Assembly: GCF_014203355.1 (NCBI RefSeq)
Contig: NZ_JACHIR010000003.1
Span: 62,001-126,000, forward strand
DNA from: Kutzneria kofuensis
GTDB taxonomy: Bacteria > Actinomycetota > Actinomycetes > Mycobacteriales > Pseudonocardiaceae
Reading direction: 5' to 3'
DNA length: 64,000 nt
Shown here: piece by piece, positions 15,503 to 23,839 of the stretch
Layout: every line of letters starts with the position of its first letter
Numbering within the stretch: position 1 is the first letter of the stretch
The notes under the pieces: generated by a model
The model's input: the letters and a program-made list of their open reading frames with translations, nothing else
What the model was told of the DNA's origin: nothing
Databases searched by the model: none
Program-made: the position numbers and the translations under genes

Positions 15503-16945
15503 GTGTCCCACTACGACGTCGCCGTCGTCGGGTACGGCCCGACCGGCGTCACCGCCGCCAACCTGCTCGGCGCCCTCGGCTTGAAGGTGCTGGTCGTCGA
15601 GCGTGACGCCGAGGTCTACGCCCGCGCCCGGGCGATCTCCACCGACGAGGAGGTCGTGCGCGTCTGGCAGGGCGTCGGCCTTGCCGACGAGCTCACCCGC
15701 GACATGCTCGCCGACCGCCCGATCAGCTTCGTCGACCACAACGGCAGGTGCTTCTACGAGGCCGCCTTCACGCCGCGCGGCCATGGTCATCCGCCGCAGC
15801 TGTTCCTCTACCAACCCGCCCTGGAGGCCACCCTCCGCCAGGGCGTCAAGCGGTTCCCCGACGTTGACGTCCGCCTCGACCAGGAATGCCTTGGCATCAA
15901 ACAAGACCCCACCGGCGTGGACATCGAGCTGGCCGAGGGCATCGAGCGCGCTTCCTATCTGATCGCCGCCGACGGCGGCTCCAGCCCGATCCGCACCCGG
16001 CTCGGCATCAGCTTCGACGGCCGCACCTACGAGGACCGCTGGGTGGTCGTCGACACCAGGGTCAAACGCGAGTGGCCGGGCCACGACCACCTCAGATTCC
16101 ACTGCGACCCCAGCCGCCCGGCCGTCGACTGCCCGACCCCGCTCGGCCACCACCGCTGGGAATTCCCCGTGCTGCCGGGCGAGACCGAGCAGCACCTCGT
16201 CGCCGACGTCTGGCGGCTGCTCAACCGCCACGGCATCACCGACGAGCACGTCGAGGTCCTCCGCGCGGTCGTCTACAGCCACCACGTGCGGGTCGCCGCC
16301 CGTTGGCGTGTCGGGCGCGTCTTCCTCGCCGGCGACGCCGCGCACGCGATGCCGCCGTGGATCGGGCAGGGCATGTCCGCCGGCGTGCGGGACGTCGCCA
16401 ATCTGTGCTGGAAACTGGCCGGCGTCCTCAGCGGGGAACTCTCCGACACCGTGCTCGATTCGTACGAAACCGAGCGCAAACCCCACGTCCGGGCCACCAT
16501 GCGCCGCGCGGCGCTGGTCGGACGCGTAATCACCGAACGCCGACCCGCGATCACCGCGGCCCGTGACGCCGTGTTCCGCCGGTTCGGCCGCAGCCCCTGG
16601 CTCCGGCGGCAGCTGATGCGGCAGAGCTGGGTTCCCGAGCCCCGTTACGCACAGGGGTTCTTCACCCGTAGCCCCGGTGCCGGGCACAAGATCCCGCAGC
16701 CGTGGGTGCTCGACGGCGTCGGCGCTCGTCGCCGACTCGACGACCTGACCAGCGGCTGGACCGTGTTCAGTCTCGCGGAACAGCCCGACGCCGTCACCGT
16801 CCTGCCGCCCGGCTCGCCGCCGCGTCCCGGTTGTGTCGTCGACATCACCGGGGCGCTCATCGCGTGGCTGAGCCAGCACAAGGTCGAGCAGATCACCGTG
16901 CGGCCGGACGGATTTGTCCACTCCAGCAGGAAGCGAACGGCATGA
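15503..16945 (+). CDS. FAD-dependent aromatic hydroxylase (MhpA-like)
   Basis: The 480-residue class A flavoprotein monooxygenase has an N-terminal FAD motif (VVGYGPTGVTAANLL), the DG motif (AADGGSSPIRTRLG) and the second FAD motif GRVFLAGDAAHAMPPWIGQGMSAGVRD split over ~290. It resembles 3-(3-hydroxyphenyl)propionate hydroxylase. The C-terminal thioredoxin-like region is present. With the following hydrolase and extradiol dioxygenase it forms a hydroxylation-meta-cleavage-hydrolysis set. The GTG start at 15503 follows GAGG, and its stop overlaps the next ATG. Confidence 0.85.
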   Translation: MSHYDVAVVGYGPTGVTAANLLGALGLKVLVVERDAEVYARARAISTDEEVVRVWQGVGLADELTRDMLADRPISFVDHNGRCFYEAAFTPRGHGHPPQLFLYQPALEATLRQGVKRFPDVDVRLDQECLGIKQDPTGVDIELAEGIERASYLIAADGGSSPIRTRLGISFDGRTYEDRWVVVDTRVKREWPGHDHLRFHCDPSRPAVDCPTPLGHHRWEFPVLPGETEQHLVADVWRLLNRHGITDEHVEVLRAVVYSHHVRVAARWRVGRVFLAGDAAHAMPPWIGQGMSAGVRDVANLCWKLAGVLSGELSDTVLDSYETERKPHVRATMRRAALVGRVITERRPAITAARDAVFRRFGRSPWLRRQLMRQSWVPEPRYAQGFFTRSPGAGHKIPQPWVLDGVGARRRLDDLTSGWTVFSLAEQPDAVTVLPPGSPPRPGCVVDITGALIAWLSQHKVEQITVRPDGFVHSSRKRTA

Positions 16946-17772
16946 ACGAGCACACCATCAAGGCCGGCGGCCACGAGATCTTCCTGGCCGAGACCGGCGC
17001 CGGTCCGGCGGTCGTGCTGCTGCACGGTGGCGGGCCCGGCGCCTCCGGAGTCCCCACCTACAAGGCCAACATCGACGTCCTGGCCAAGCAGTTCCGGGTG
17101 ATCGTGCCCGACCTGCCCGGCTACGGTCGGTCCAGCAAGACCATCGACCAGGAGGATCCGTTCGGCTCGCTGGCCGACGCCGTCCGCGGCGTGCTCGACG
17201 CGCTGGGCATCGACTCCGCCACGCTGGTCGGCAACTCCTACGGCGGGTCCGCGGCGCTGCGGCTCGCCCTGGACACGCCCAGCCGCGTCGACCGGCTCGT
17301 GCTGATGGGCCCCGGCGGCATCGGCACGACCCGCGCAGTCCCGACAAAAGGCCTGCGGCGTCTGCTCGGCTACTACCCGGAGCCCAGCCGGGAGAAGCTG
17401 GCCACCTTCATCCGCGAGTACCTGGTCTTCGACGGCGCTTCCGTGAGCGAATCGATGATCGACGAACGGTATCGGGCCAGCCTGGATCCCGAGGTGATCG
17501 CCAATCCGCCGCTGCGCCGGCCGTCCAACGCCAAGACGCTGTTCCGGATGGATCTCACCTGTGACCGCCGGCTGCGCGGGCTCGACGTGCCGACGCTGGT
17601 GTTGTGGGGCACCAAGGACAAGGTGAACCGTCCGTCCGGCGGCGTGGCCCTGGCCCGGCTCATGCCGAACTGCGACCTCATGCTGTTCGCCAACACCGGC
17701 CACTGGGTGCAGTGGGAGCAAGCCGACCGGTTCAACCGGATGGTCGCCGACTTCGTGGGGTGTCCAGAATGA
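16942..17772 (+). CDS. Meta-cleavage product hydrolase (MhpC/BphD-like alpha/beta hydrolase)
   Basis: The 276-residue alpha/beta hydrolase shows the oxyanion segment LLHGGGPGASG typical of C-C hydrolases acting on meta-fission products, a nucleophile elbow GNSYGGSAAL, an acid in LWGTKDKVN and the terminal His in NTGHWVQWE. It overlaps both neighbours by ATGA. It would hydrolyse the ring-opened product made by the following dioxygenase. The GGGPGASG signature separates it from general esterases. Confidence 0.88.
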   Translation: MNEHTIKAGGHEIFLAETGAGPAVVLLHGGGPGASGVPTYKANIDVLAKQFRVIVPDLPGYGRSSKTIDQEDPFGSLADAVRGVLDALGIDSATLVGNSYGGSAALRLALDTPSRVDRLVLMGPGGIGTTRAVPTKGLRRLLGYYPEPSREKLATFIREYLVFDGASVSESMIDERYRASLDPEVIANPPLRRPSNAKTLFRMDLTCDRRLRGLDVPTLVLWGTKDKVNRPSGGVALARLMPNCDLMLFANTGHWVQWEQADRFNRMVADFVGCPE

Positions 17773-18770
17773 ATCGACACAGCGTGAACTCCGTCTTCGG
17801 CAACGTGCACCTGGGGCACATCGTCATCGAGACGCGGAAGTTCGCCGAGTGGCGGCGGTTCGGCGTCGACGCCATCGGCATGCACCTCGACACCCTGGAC
17901 CACGGCACGATGCGTTTCCGGCTGGACGAGCGGCAGTGCCGGTTCCTGCTGAACTACGGGCCGGCGGAGGACGCGGTCGCCCTCGGCTGGCACATCGACG
18001 ATCACGAGACGTTCGACCGGATCCTGGCCCGGGTTGTGGACCGGGGCGTTCCCGTCACCGAGGGCACGCCCGACGAGGCCGCGCAACGCGGCGTGGAACG
18101 GCTGTGGCGGTTCCCCGGGCCGAAGGGGCTCACCCAGGAGATCTTCACGACGCCGCTGGTGGATCCCAAGCCGGTCAAGGGTTTCGTCACCGGCGAGGGC
18201 GGCCTGGGGCACATCGCGGTGACCACCATGGAGCCGCACAAGGTCCGCGGCTACTACAACACGGTGTTCGACGCCCGGCTCACCGACTACGTCGACGAGA
18301 CCATCAGCGGCGTCAAGCTGAAGATCCGGTTCCTGCGGGTCAACAGCCGGCACCACTCCGTCGCCGTCGCCGCGACCGGCGGCCTCAAGGTGAACCCGAT
18401 CCGCACCCGCATCCAGCACCTCAACATCCAGGTCGCCAACCTGGACGACATGCTCCTGGCGTACCAACGGGTCCAGGAGCTCGGCTTCGGCATGGCGCTG
18501 TCGGTCGGCCAGCACACCAACGACCGGGAACTGTCCTTCTATGCCCGCAGCCCCTCCGGTTTCGAGTGGGAGGTGGGCTGGAACCCGATCGTCGTCGACG
18601 AGTCCACCTGGGAACCGGCGACCCACCAGAGCATCAGCATCTGGGGGCACCAGCCGGTCGGACAGACGGTGATCGACAAGCTGGCCCAGTTCGCCCGGGC
18701 CGCGCAGTCGTTGCGACACCGGGAGGAGACGGTGCCGGCGCTCAGCGGCGCCGGCATCCCGGACGAATGA
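17769..18770 (+). CDS. Extradiol ring-cleavage dioxygenase (BphC-like)
   Basis: The 333-residue two-module VOC-fold protein has likely Fe(II) ligands at His in GLGHIAV of the second module, His in RIQHLNIQV and Glu in FEWEVGWNP, each in the usual family positions. It would cleave a catechol next to the hydroxyls (meta cleavage). The C-terminal ~45 residues form a linker-like tail after the second module. It ends the rightward operon and converges on the ACMSD-like gene with three bases between them. Confidence 0.87.
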   Translation: MNRHSVNSVFGNVHLGHIVIETRKFAEWRRFGVDAIGMHLDTLDHGTMRFRLDERQCRFLLNYGPAEDAVALGWHIDDHETFDRILARVVDRGVPVTEGTPDEAAQRGVERLWRFPGPKGLTQEIFTTPLVDPKPVKGFVTGEGGLGHIAVTTMEPHKVRGYYNTVFDARLTDYVDETISGVKLKIRFLRVNSRHHSVAVAATGGLKVNPIRTRIQHLNIQVANLDDMLLAYQRVQELGFGMALSVGQHTNDRELSFYARSPSGFEWEVGWNPIVVDESTWEPATHQSISIWGHQPVGQTVIDKLAQFARAAQSLRHREETVPALSGAGIPDE

Positions 18771-18773
18771 TCG

Positions 18774-19769
18774 TCAGGCCACGGCCACCGGCAAGGACAG
18801 GAACTTCGCGGCGTTCCCGCCGAGGATCTTGTCCTTGTCCGGCTGGGACAGGAAGTCCGACTCGCGGACGACCCGGCCGACCGGCCGTTCCCCGAGCGGG
18901 TAAGGGTAGTCGCTGCCAGTCATCACGTTGTCGACGCCGAGCGTGTCCACCAGCAGCCGCAGCGCCGCCGGCTCGAACACGACACTGTCCACACTGAACC
19001 GCCCGACATAGGCCGACGGCGGCTTTTCGGAGGTGCCGAGCAGATCGTGCCGCTGGTGCCAGGCGTTCTCGAACCGGCCCAGCCAGAACGCGAACGAGCC
19101 GCCGCCGTGGGCGAAGCAGATGCGAAGATCGTCCGACACCCGGTCGAACACGCCGCCGAGCACCATCGCCACCAGCGACAGGTGCGTCTCGGCCGGCATA
19201 CCCGTGATCCATTGGGCCATCCAGCGGTTCAGCCGCGGCGAGGCCGGCATGTCCCACGGGTGCACGAAAACCGGCGCGCCCCGGTCGGCGCAGTGCTGCA
19301 GGAACTGGACGATGCCCTCGTCGTCGAGGTCGCGGTCGCCGACGTGGTTGCCGATCTCCACGCCGCGATGCCCGTTGTCCAGGCAGCGGTCGAGCTCCCG
19401 ACAGGCCAGATCGGGATCCTGCAACGGAACCTGGCAGAACGGGATCAACCGCCCGTTCGACGGCGCGGTCAGCTCCAACGCCGCGTCGTTGAACACCTCG
19501 GCGATCCGCAGCGCCTCCCGCGGCGACCGGTCGTAGGAGAAGAACACCGGGGTGGGGGAGACCACCTGGGTGTCGACGCTGTCGGCCCCCATGTCGGCCA
19601 ACCGCACCGTGTGGTCCCAGGAGTTGGACTGGATGCGCCGGAACTCAGCGGAGCCGACCATGATCGTCGCCTCGCGGGCGCTGTCCACCCGCAGCCACGG
19701 CGCGTCGTCCCAGCCGAGCGCCGGCCACTGCGCCGGCACGTAGTGGGTGTGGACGTCGATGACGCTCAT
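18774..19769 (-). CDS. Amidohydrolase, 2-amino-3-carboxymuconate-6-semialdehyde decarboxylase (ACMSD)-like
   Basis: The 331-residue amidohydrolase_2 protein has the metal motif DVHTHYVP at the N-terminus, His in VFVHPWD and in FAHGGGSF, and Asp in TGSDYPYP. This is the ACMSD/NbaD layout, which decarboxylates the product of 3-hydroxyanthranilate dioxygenase. I start it at the ATG (19769) overlapping the upstream dioxygenase stop (ATGA); longer frames add an arginine-rich stretch unlike the family. The partner dioxygenase gene upstream is truncated, so the substrate may no longer be made here. Confidence 0.87.
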   Translation of the reverse strand: MSVIDVHTHYVPAQWPALGWDDAPWLRVDSAREATIMVGSAEFRRIQSNSWDHTVRLADMGADSVDTQVVSPTPVFFSYDRSPREALRIAEVFNDAALELTAPSNGRLIPFCQVPLQDPDLACRELDRCLDNGHRGVEIGNHVGDRDLDDEGIVQFLQHCADRGAPVFVHPWDMPASPRLNRWMAQWITGMPAETHLSLVAMVLGGVFDRVSDDLRICFAHGGGSFAFWLGRFENAWHQRHDLLGTSEKPPSAYVGRFSVDSVVFEPAALRLLVDTLGVDNVMTGSDYPYPLGERPVGRVVRESDFLSQPDKDKILGGNAAKFLSLPVAVA

Positions 19770-20133
19770 CGGGCCGCCTTTCCGGGATGCACGGCGCCGC
19801 AGTTGTCGCACTTGCGGACGGTCTCGTCAGCGTAGAACTGCTCGAACACCGGCGGCAGGTCGACGACGATGTCCCGCACCTGCAACTCGACCTCGTGCAC
19901 GAGGTGGTTGCAGTTCAGGCAGTACCACTGGAACTTCTCCAGCACCCCCTCCTCGCGGATGCGCTCGATCACGACACCGGCCGAGCCGGGATCGGGGCGC
20001 TGCGGGGAATGCGGCGTGTTGCGCGGCAGCAGCCACATCTCGCCCTCGCGGACGTGCTGCGTGACCACACCTTCGTCGGTCTGCAGGTTGATGTGCATGT
20101 CGCCGCGGACTGGTAGAACCACTCCTCGTCCAT
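19766..20133 (-). pseudogene. 3-hydroxyanthranilate 3,4-dioxygenase remnant (N-terminally truncated and frameshifted)
   Basis: The C-terminal two thirds are clear: RGDMHINLQTDEG, LLPRNTPHSPQRPDPGSA, the two rubredoxin-like CxxC pairs (YCLNC, KCDNC) and GAVHPGK. In the family this is preceded by ...HxxxxEEWFYQ. Here MDEEWFYQ is encoded at 20133-20110, but in another frame; a single extra C near 20104-20109 would join it to RGDM. Everything before it, about 45-50 residues including one of the His iron ligands, is missing and replaced by the phosphatase gene, which ends two bases upstream. A one-base sequencing error could explain the shift but not the missing N-terminus. Confidence 0.75.
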
Positions 20134-20135
20134 GG

Positions 20136-20561
20136 TCACCCTCCGAACCGGGCCACGAACCGCTTCTGCCACGGGGTCTCGACGGCTCGTCGCGAGTAGT
20201 GCTCGCGGACGTACGCGACGGCCTCGTCGGCCGGCACGCCGTCCAGCACCGCCAGGCAGGCCAACGCCGTTCCGGTGCGGCCGAACCCGCCGCCGCAGGC
20301 GATCTCCACCCGTTCGCCCGCAGCCCGCTCCAACAGCTCGGTCAACGCCTGCGCGAAACCCGCCCGGTCGGTCGGCAACCAGAAGTCGGGCCAGCGGACC
20401 CACCGGCTGTCCCACCCCATCGCGCCCGGATCGGCCCCTTGGAGATAGAGCCCGAACTCGGGCGTCGGCCCGGGCGGCAGCGGATTACGGAGGCCACGCC
20501 CGCGAACCAGCCGCCCCGACGGCAATCGCAGCAGACCGGGCGTGTCGGGTTCCCACGTCAT
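20136..20561 (-). CDS. Protein-tyrosine-phosphatase-like protein
   Basis: The 141-residue protein contains a CX5R phosphatase loop, ACGGGFGRTGTALACLA (Cys followed by Arg six residues later), as in dual-specificity phosphatases. The usual His before the Cys is Ala, which may lower activity. The start ATG overlaps the stop region of the upstream membrane gene, and the stop is two bases before the broken dioxygenase. It belongs to a leftward run from the methyltransferase. The target is unknown. Confidence 0.72.
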   Translation of the reverse strand: MTWEPDTPGLLRLPSGRLVRGRGLRNPLPPGPTPEFGLYLQGADPGAMGWDSRWVRWPDFWLPTDRAGFAQALTELLERAAGERVEIACGGGFGRTGTALACLAVLDGVPADEAVAYVREHYSRRAVETPWQKRFVARFGG

Positions 20562-21064
20562 CCGACGGAGCCTATCGGGGCGCGATACCAGCGGTGGTGC
20601 GTCAGCGGCTCCACCGCGAGCACGGCGGCGGCCGCCACGACGGCGTCGAGGCGGACCAGCCAGTCGTCGGTGCCGAGCCCGGCCCACACCACGGCGGCGA
20701 CCACGACCAGCGGGCGGACCAGCGTGAACGGCCCGAGGCCGACCAGGATGACAAACGTGCTCTCACGCATCGGCAGCAGCCAGTACGCCACCATCGACAG
20801 CACGACCACGGCGGCGAACGGCAGCAGCACCTGGCCCATGAGAACGCCGGCAACCACGAGGTCGTCGAACCGGTCCCCGAGCGGCACCAGAATCACCGTG
20901 GCGGTAACGGCCATGCCGATCGCGCCCAGAGCCAGCCCCCGAGCGGCGGCCCGCGCGTAGTAGCGACGCTTCCGGATCCGCGCATTGCGGCCGGTCGCCG
21001 CCCGGAAGCCGGCGAACGCGGCGTCGACCAGGGCGAGGAGCACCAGGGACACGGCGACGGTCAC
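20558..21064 (-). CDS. Small integral membrane protein of unknown function
   Basis: The 168-residue protein starts at GTG overlapping the methyltransferase stop (GTGA). It has about four hydrophobic segments (roughly 3-20, 43-60, 68-98 and 103-130) and a fifth weaker one near 138-152, with a basic cytoplasmic loop RNARIRKRRYY at 27-36. I do not recognise the family. Its lower sequence complexity and coupling indicate co-expression with its neighbours. Confidence 0.65.
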   Translation of the reverse strand: MTVAVSLVLLALVDAAFAGFRAATGRNARIRKRRYYARAAARGLALGAIGMAVTATVILVPLGDRFDDLVVAGVLMGQVLLPFAAVVVLSMVAYWLLPMRESTFVILVGLGPFTLVRPLVVVAAVVWAGLGTDDWLVRLDAVVAAAAVLAVEPLTHHRWYRAPIGSVG

Positions 21065-21990
21065 GCGACCAACCCCCGCGCCCGCCGGCCGAGAGCCCGG
21101 CGGAACCCGTCGGTGAGCTCCGGCCGTAGCCCGAGCACCGGCCGCATCGCGGCGCAGAACGGGTTCGCGAACCGGATCGGCTCGAACAGGAACGCGTCCA
21201 GGCCGGCCGCTTGCCGCGCGGCCGACAGCAGCACGTCGTCGCCGTGCGCGCGGCGGGCCGAGGCGACGCCGTCGTGCCGGCCGAGCGGCTCCCGCATGCG
21301 GGCCCGGTGGAACAGCCACGCCCCGAACGGCGCCAGCGGCGTCGCGGCGATGTCGTAGTGCAGGAAGCCGTGAGTGCCCGGCCGGTCCTGGGCCTGGAAG
21401 AACTCGGCCAGGCTGGCGGCGGGGAAGTGGTGCAGCACGCCGTTCGACAGGTACACGGTCGCGTCCTCGTCCAGCGCGAACGCGTCCCCGCAGACGAACC
21501 GGCACGGCAGCCCTTCCGCCGCCGCGAGCCTGGCCGCCTCGTCGACCAGGGCGCGGTTGCCGTCCACGCCGACCAGTTCCACGTCCGCGCCGAGCAGGCC
21601 CGAGGCCGCCAGTGACCGGAGGACGAAGCCCAGGCCGCAGCCGATGTCCACCACCCGGGGCCGGCGCACGCCCGTCGCGGCGAGCATCGGCCGCAGCAGC
21701 TCGGCGAAGCGCTGCGCCATGTGCAGCTCCTCGTTCAACCGCTGCAGCTCGGTGTGCACGCGGACGAGCGTCCGGTTCACGGCCCGCTGATCCAGGAACT
21801 CGCCGGCCACCGGCATCCGTTCGACGATCCGGGCCGCCCTGGCGTCGCCCGCCGCCCGCAGCGTCGCCAGCACGTCGTCGCGGCGGACCGGGAGCTGCTC
21901 CCCGCTGCGGGGATCCCAGGCCACCACCAGGTCGGAGATCTCCAGCACCGCCACGGCCGGCAACACTAGCGCTGCTAGCCTGGGGCACAC
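21061..21990 (-). CDS. Class I SAM-dependent methyltransferase
   Basis: The ~300-residue protein has a SAM motif VVDIGCGLGFVLRSL (about 115-129), an acidic end of strand 2 in GVDGNRAL and a post-motif YLSNGVLHHF. The substrate is unknown. The start is uncertain: GTG at 21990 or GTG at 21966, and I see no decisive ribosome site. It is divergent from gltX with only about 32 bases between 21990 and 22023, so the two promoters must overlap or one gene is leaderless. Confidence 0.8.
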   Translation of the reverse strand: MCPRLAALVLPAVAVLEISDLVVAWDPRSGEQLPVRRDDVLATLRAAGDARAARIVERMPVAGEFLDQRAVNRTLVRVHTELQRLNEELHMAQRFAELLRPMLAATGVRRPRVVDIGCGLGFVLRSLAASGLLGADVELVGVDGNRALVDEAARLAAAEGLPCRFVCGDAFALDEDATVYLSNGVLHHFPAASLAEFFQAQDRPGTHGFLHYDIAATPLAPFGAWLFHRARMREPLGRHDGVASARRAHGDDVLLSAARQAAGLDAFLFEPIRFANPFCAAMRPVLGLRPELTDGFRRALGRRARGLVA

Positions 21991-22022
21991 TTGTTGACCT
22001 GCGTGCTGGAGACCGAGACCCG

Positions 22023-23663
22023 ATGCTTGACCGTGCCGTCATCGACGCGTTGTTCCCCGCCGATCTGCCCGAGCCGGCGCACTGGGAGCAGCGCTACCCG
22101 CAGCGGGAGCTCCCGGACGGCGCCCAGGTCACCCGGGTCGGGCCGTCGCCGACCGGCTGGCTGCACATCGGCGCGCTCTACGTGGGCGCGATCAACCGTG
22201 ACATCGCGCACCGCACCGGCGGCCGCTACCTGCTGCGCATCGAGGACACCGACCAGGCCCGCGAGGTCGAGGGGGCGGTCGAGCAGTTCACCCGCGCCTT
22301 CGACTACTTCGGTCTGCCGGCCGACGAGGCCGAGGGCAACGGCGACTACGGCCCGTACCTGCAGTCCGAGCGCGAGCAGATCTACCTGACCTACGCGCGG
22401 GAGCTGCTGCGCGAGGGCAAGGCGTACCTGTGCTTCGCCACCGAGGACGAGCTGGCCGACATCCGCCGCCGGCAGGAGGCCAGCAAGATCCCGCCCGGCT
22501 ACTACGGCGGCTGGGCCATCTGGCGCGACCGGGACGACGCCGACGTGCAAGCCAAGCTGGACGAGGGCGCGCCGTACGTGGTGCGGTTCCGCTCGCCGGG
22601 CCAGGTCGACGGCCGGGCCGTGTTCACCGACGCCATCCGCGGCCGGCTGGAGCACGAGGACAACCGCAACGACGTGGTCATCCTCAAGTCCTCGGCCAAC
22701 CCGGTGCGGCTGCCCACCTACCACTTCGCGCACGCCGTCGACGACCACCTGATGCGGGTGAACCTGGTGATCCGGGCCGAGGAGTGGATCTCCTCGGTGC
22801 CCACCCACCTGCAGCTGTTCGCCGCGCTCGGCTTCGAGCAGCCCACGTACGCGCACATCGCGCCGCTGATGAAGCAGATCTCCGGCGGCAAGCGCAAGCT
22901 GTCCAAGCGCAAGGACCCCGAGGCCTCGGTCGACTTCTACATCGCCGAGGGCTACCCGGCCAAGGCGGTGCTGTACTACCTGAAGGGCCTGGCCAACGGG
23001 CGCATCGCCGAGATGCCGCTGGCCGAGGCGCTGGACGCGCCGATCAAGCTGGACGAGATGGGCGTGGCCGGGCCGCTGATCGACATGGCCAAGCTGGACG
23101 ACATCAGCGCCGACCACATCGCCACCCTGACCGGCGCCGAGATCCTCGCCGCCGTGCGCGAGTGGGCGCTGACCCACGACGCCGACCTGGTGCCGGTGCT
23201 CGACGCCAACCCCGACCTGGCGCTGGCCGCGCTGGCCGTGGAGCGCGAGGGCGTCGACAACCCGCGCAAGGACCTGCGCAAGTGGTCCGACTTCCGCACC
23301 GCGTACGGCTTCTTCTTCCCGGAGCTGTTCACCCTGGTCACGGCGTCCGACGAGCGGATTCAGGGCGTGGAGCCGGCGCTGGCGCGGGCCTTCGCCGCCG
23401 ACTTCGCCGCCGGCTACCAGCACCTCGACGACGGCCAGGAGTGGTTCGGCCAGATCCGGGAGCTGGCCGCCAAGCACGGCTTCGCGCCGAACGCCAAGGA
23501 GTACAAGAAGAACCCGGACGCCTACCCGGGTTCGATCCGCGAGGCCTCGCAGATCATCCGGGTCGCGCTGACCGGCTCCACCCGCAGCCCCGACCTGCAC
23601 GCCGTGGCCACCACCCTCGGCGCCGACGAGGTGCTGCGCCGCATCGGCCACGTGGCTGGCTGA
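22023..23663 (+). CDS. gltX: Glutamyl-tRNA synthetase of the non-canonical (clostridial-like) type
   Basis: The 546-residue protein is a class I GluRS with PSPTGWLHIGAL (HIGH box read as HIGA), the RIEDTDQ strand and a KMSKS-like KRKLSKRKDPEAS. Its N-terminal extension ending in LPDGAQVTRVGPSPTG, the PGYYGGWAIWRD segment and the KRKDPEAS loop resemble the longer GluRS seen in clostridia. The usual actinobacterial enzyme opens nearly at the FSPSPTG motif. It is therefore probably a second copy. Extra synthetases may confer self-resistance or supply Glu-tRNA for a biosynthetic step; neither is shown here. Confidence 0.85.
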   Translation: MLDRAVIDALFPADLPEPAHWEQRYPQRELPDGAQVTRVGPSPTGWLHIGALYVGAINRDIAHRTGGRYLLRIEDTDQAREVEGAVEQFTRAFDYFGLPADEAEGNGDYGPYLQSEREQIYLTYARELLREGKAYLCFATEDELADIRRRQEASKIPPGYYGGWAIWRDRDDADVQAKLDEGAPYVVRFRSPGQVDGRAVFTDAIRGRLEHEDNRNDVVILKSSANPVRLPTYHFAHAVDDHLMRVNLVIRAEEWISSVPTHLQLFAALGFEQPTYAHIAPLMKQISGGKRKLSKRKDPEASVDFYIAEGYPAKAVLYYLKGLANGRIAEMPLAEALDAPIKLDEMGVAGPLIDMAKLDDISADHIATLTGAEILAAVREWALTHDADLVPVLDANPDLALAALAVEREGVDNPRKDLRKWSDFRTAYGFFFPELFTLVTASDERIQGVEPALARAFAADFAAGYQHLDDGQEWFGQIRELAAKHGFAPNAKEYKKNPDAYPGSIREASQIIRVALTGSTRSPDLHAVATTLGADEVLRRIGHVAG

Positions 23664-23700
23664 AACCCGGCGGAGATTGGCAGGCCGGCGGCTTCCGCAC

Positions 23701-23728
23701 GGGGCGAACGCGTTCTAGCGTTCGCCCC
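23701..23728 (+). terminator. Hairpin after gltX
   Basis: A perfect 10-bp stem GGGGCGAACG/CGTTCGCCCC with an eight-base loop lies 37 bases after the gltX stop. There is no T-run, as is usual for actinomycete terminators. It would also shield the convergent flavoprotein gene. Confidence 0.7.
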
Positions 23729-23839
23729 GCGACGGCCGAGCTGGTGTCCGCGGAGGGTCTCGTGACGTGCCCAGCGGCAACGGGTTGATGTCGCCGCGGG
23801 CCGAGTCCCGCCTGGACCCTGCGCGGGTCATGCCGGTGG

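Noticed and set aside
19766-20122. Intact short dioxygenase starting at GTG 20122 (VVLPVRGDM)
   Set aside because: That start would drop EEWFYQ and the His metal ligand, and the family sequence continues in a shifted frame just upstream, so a broken gene is the better reading.
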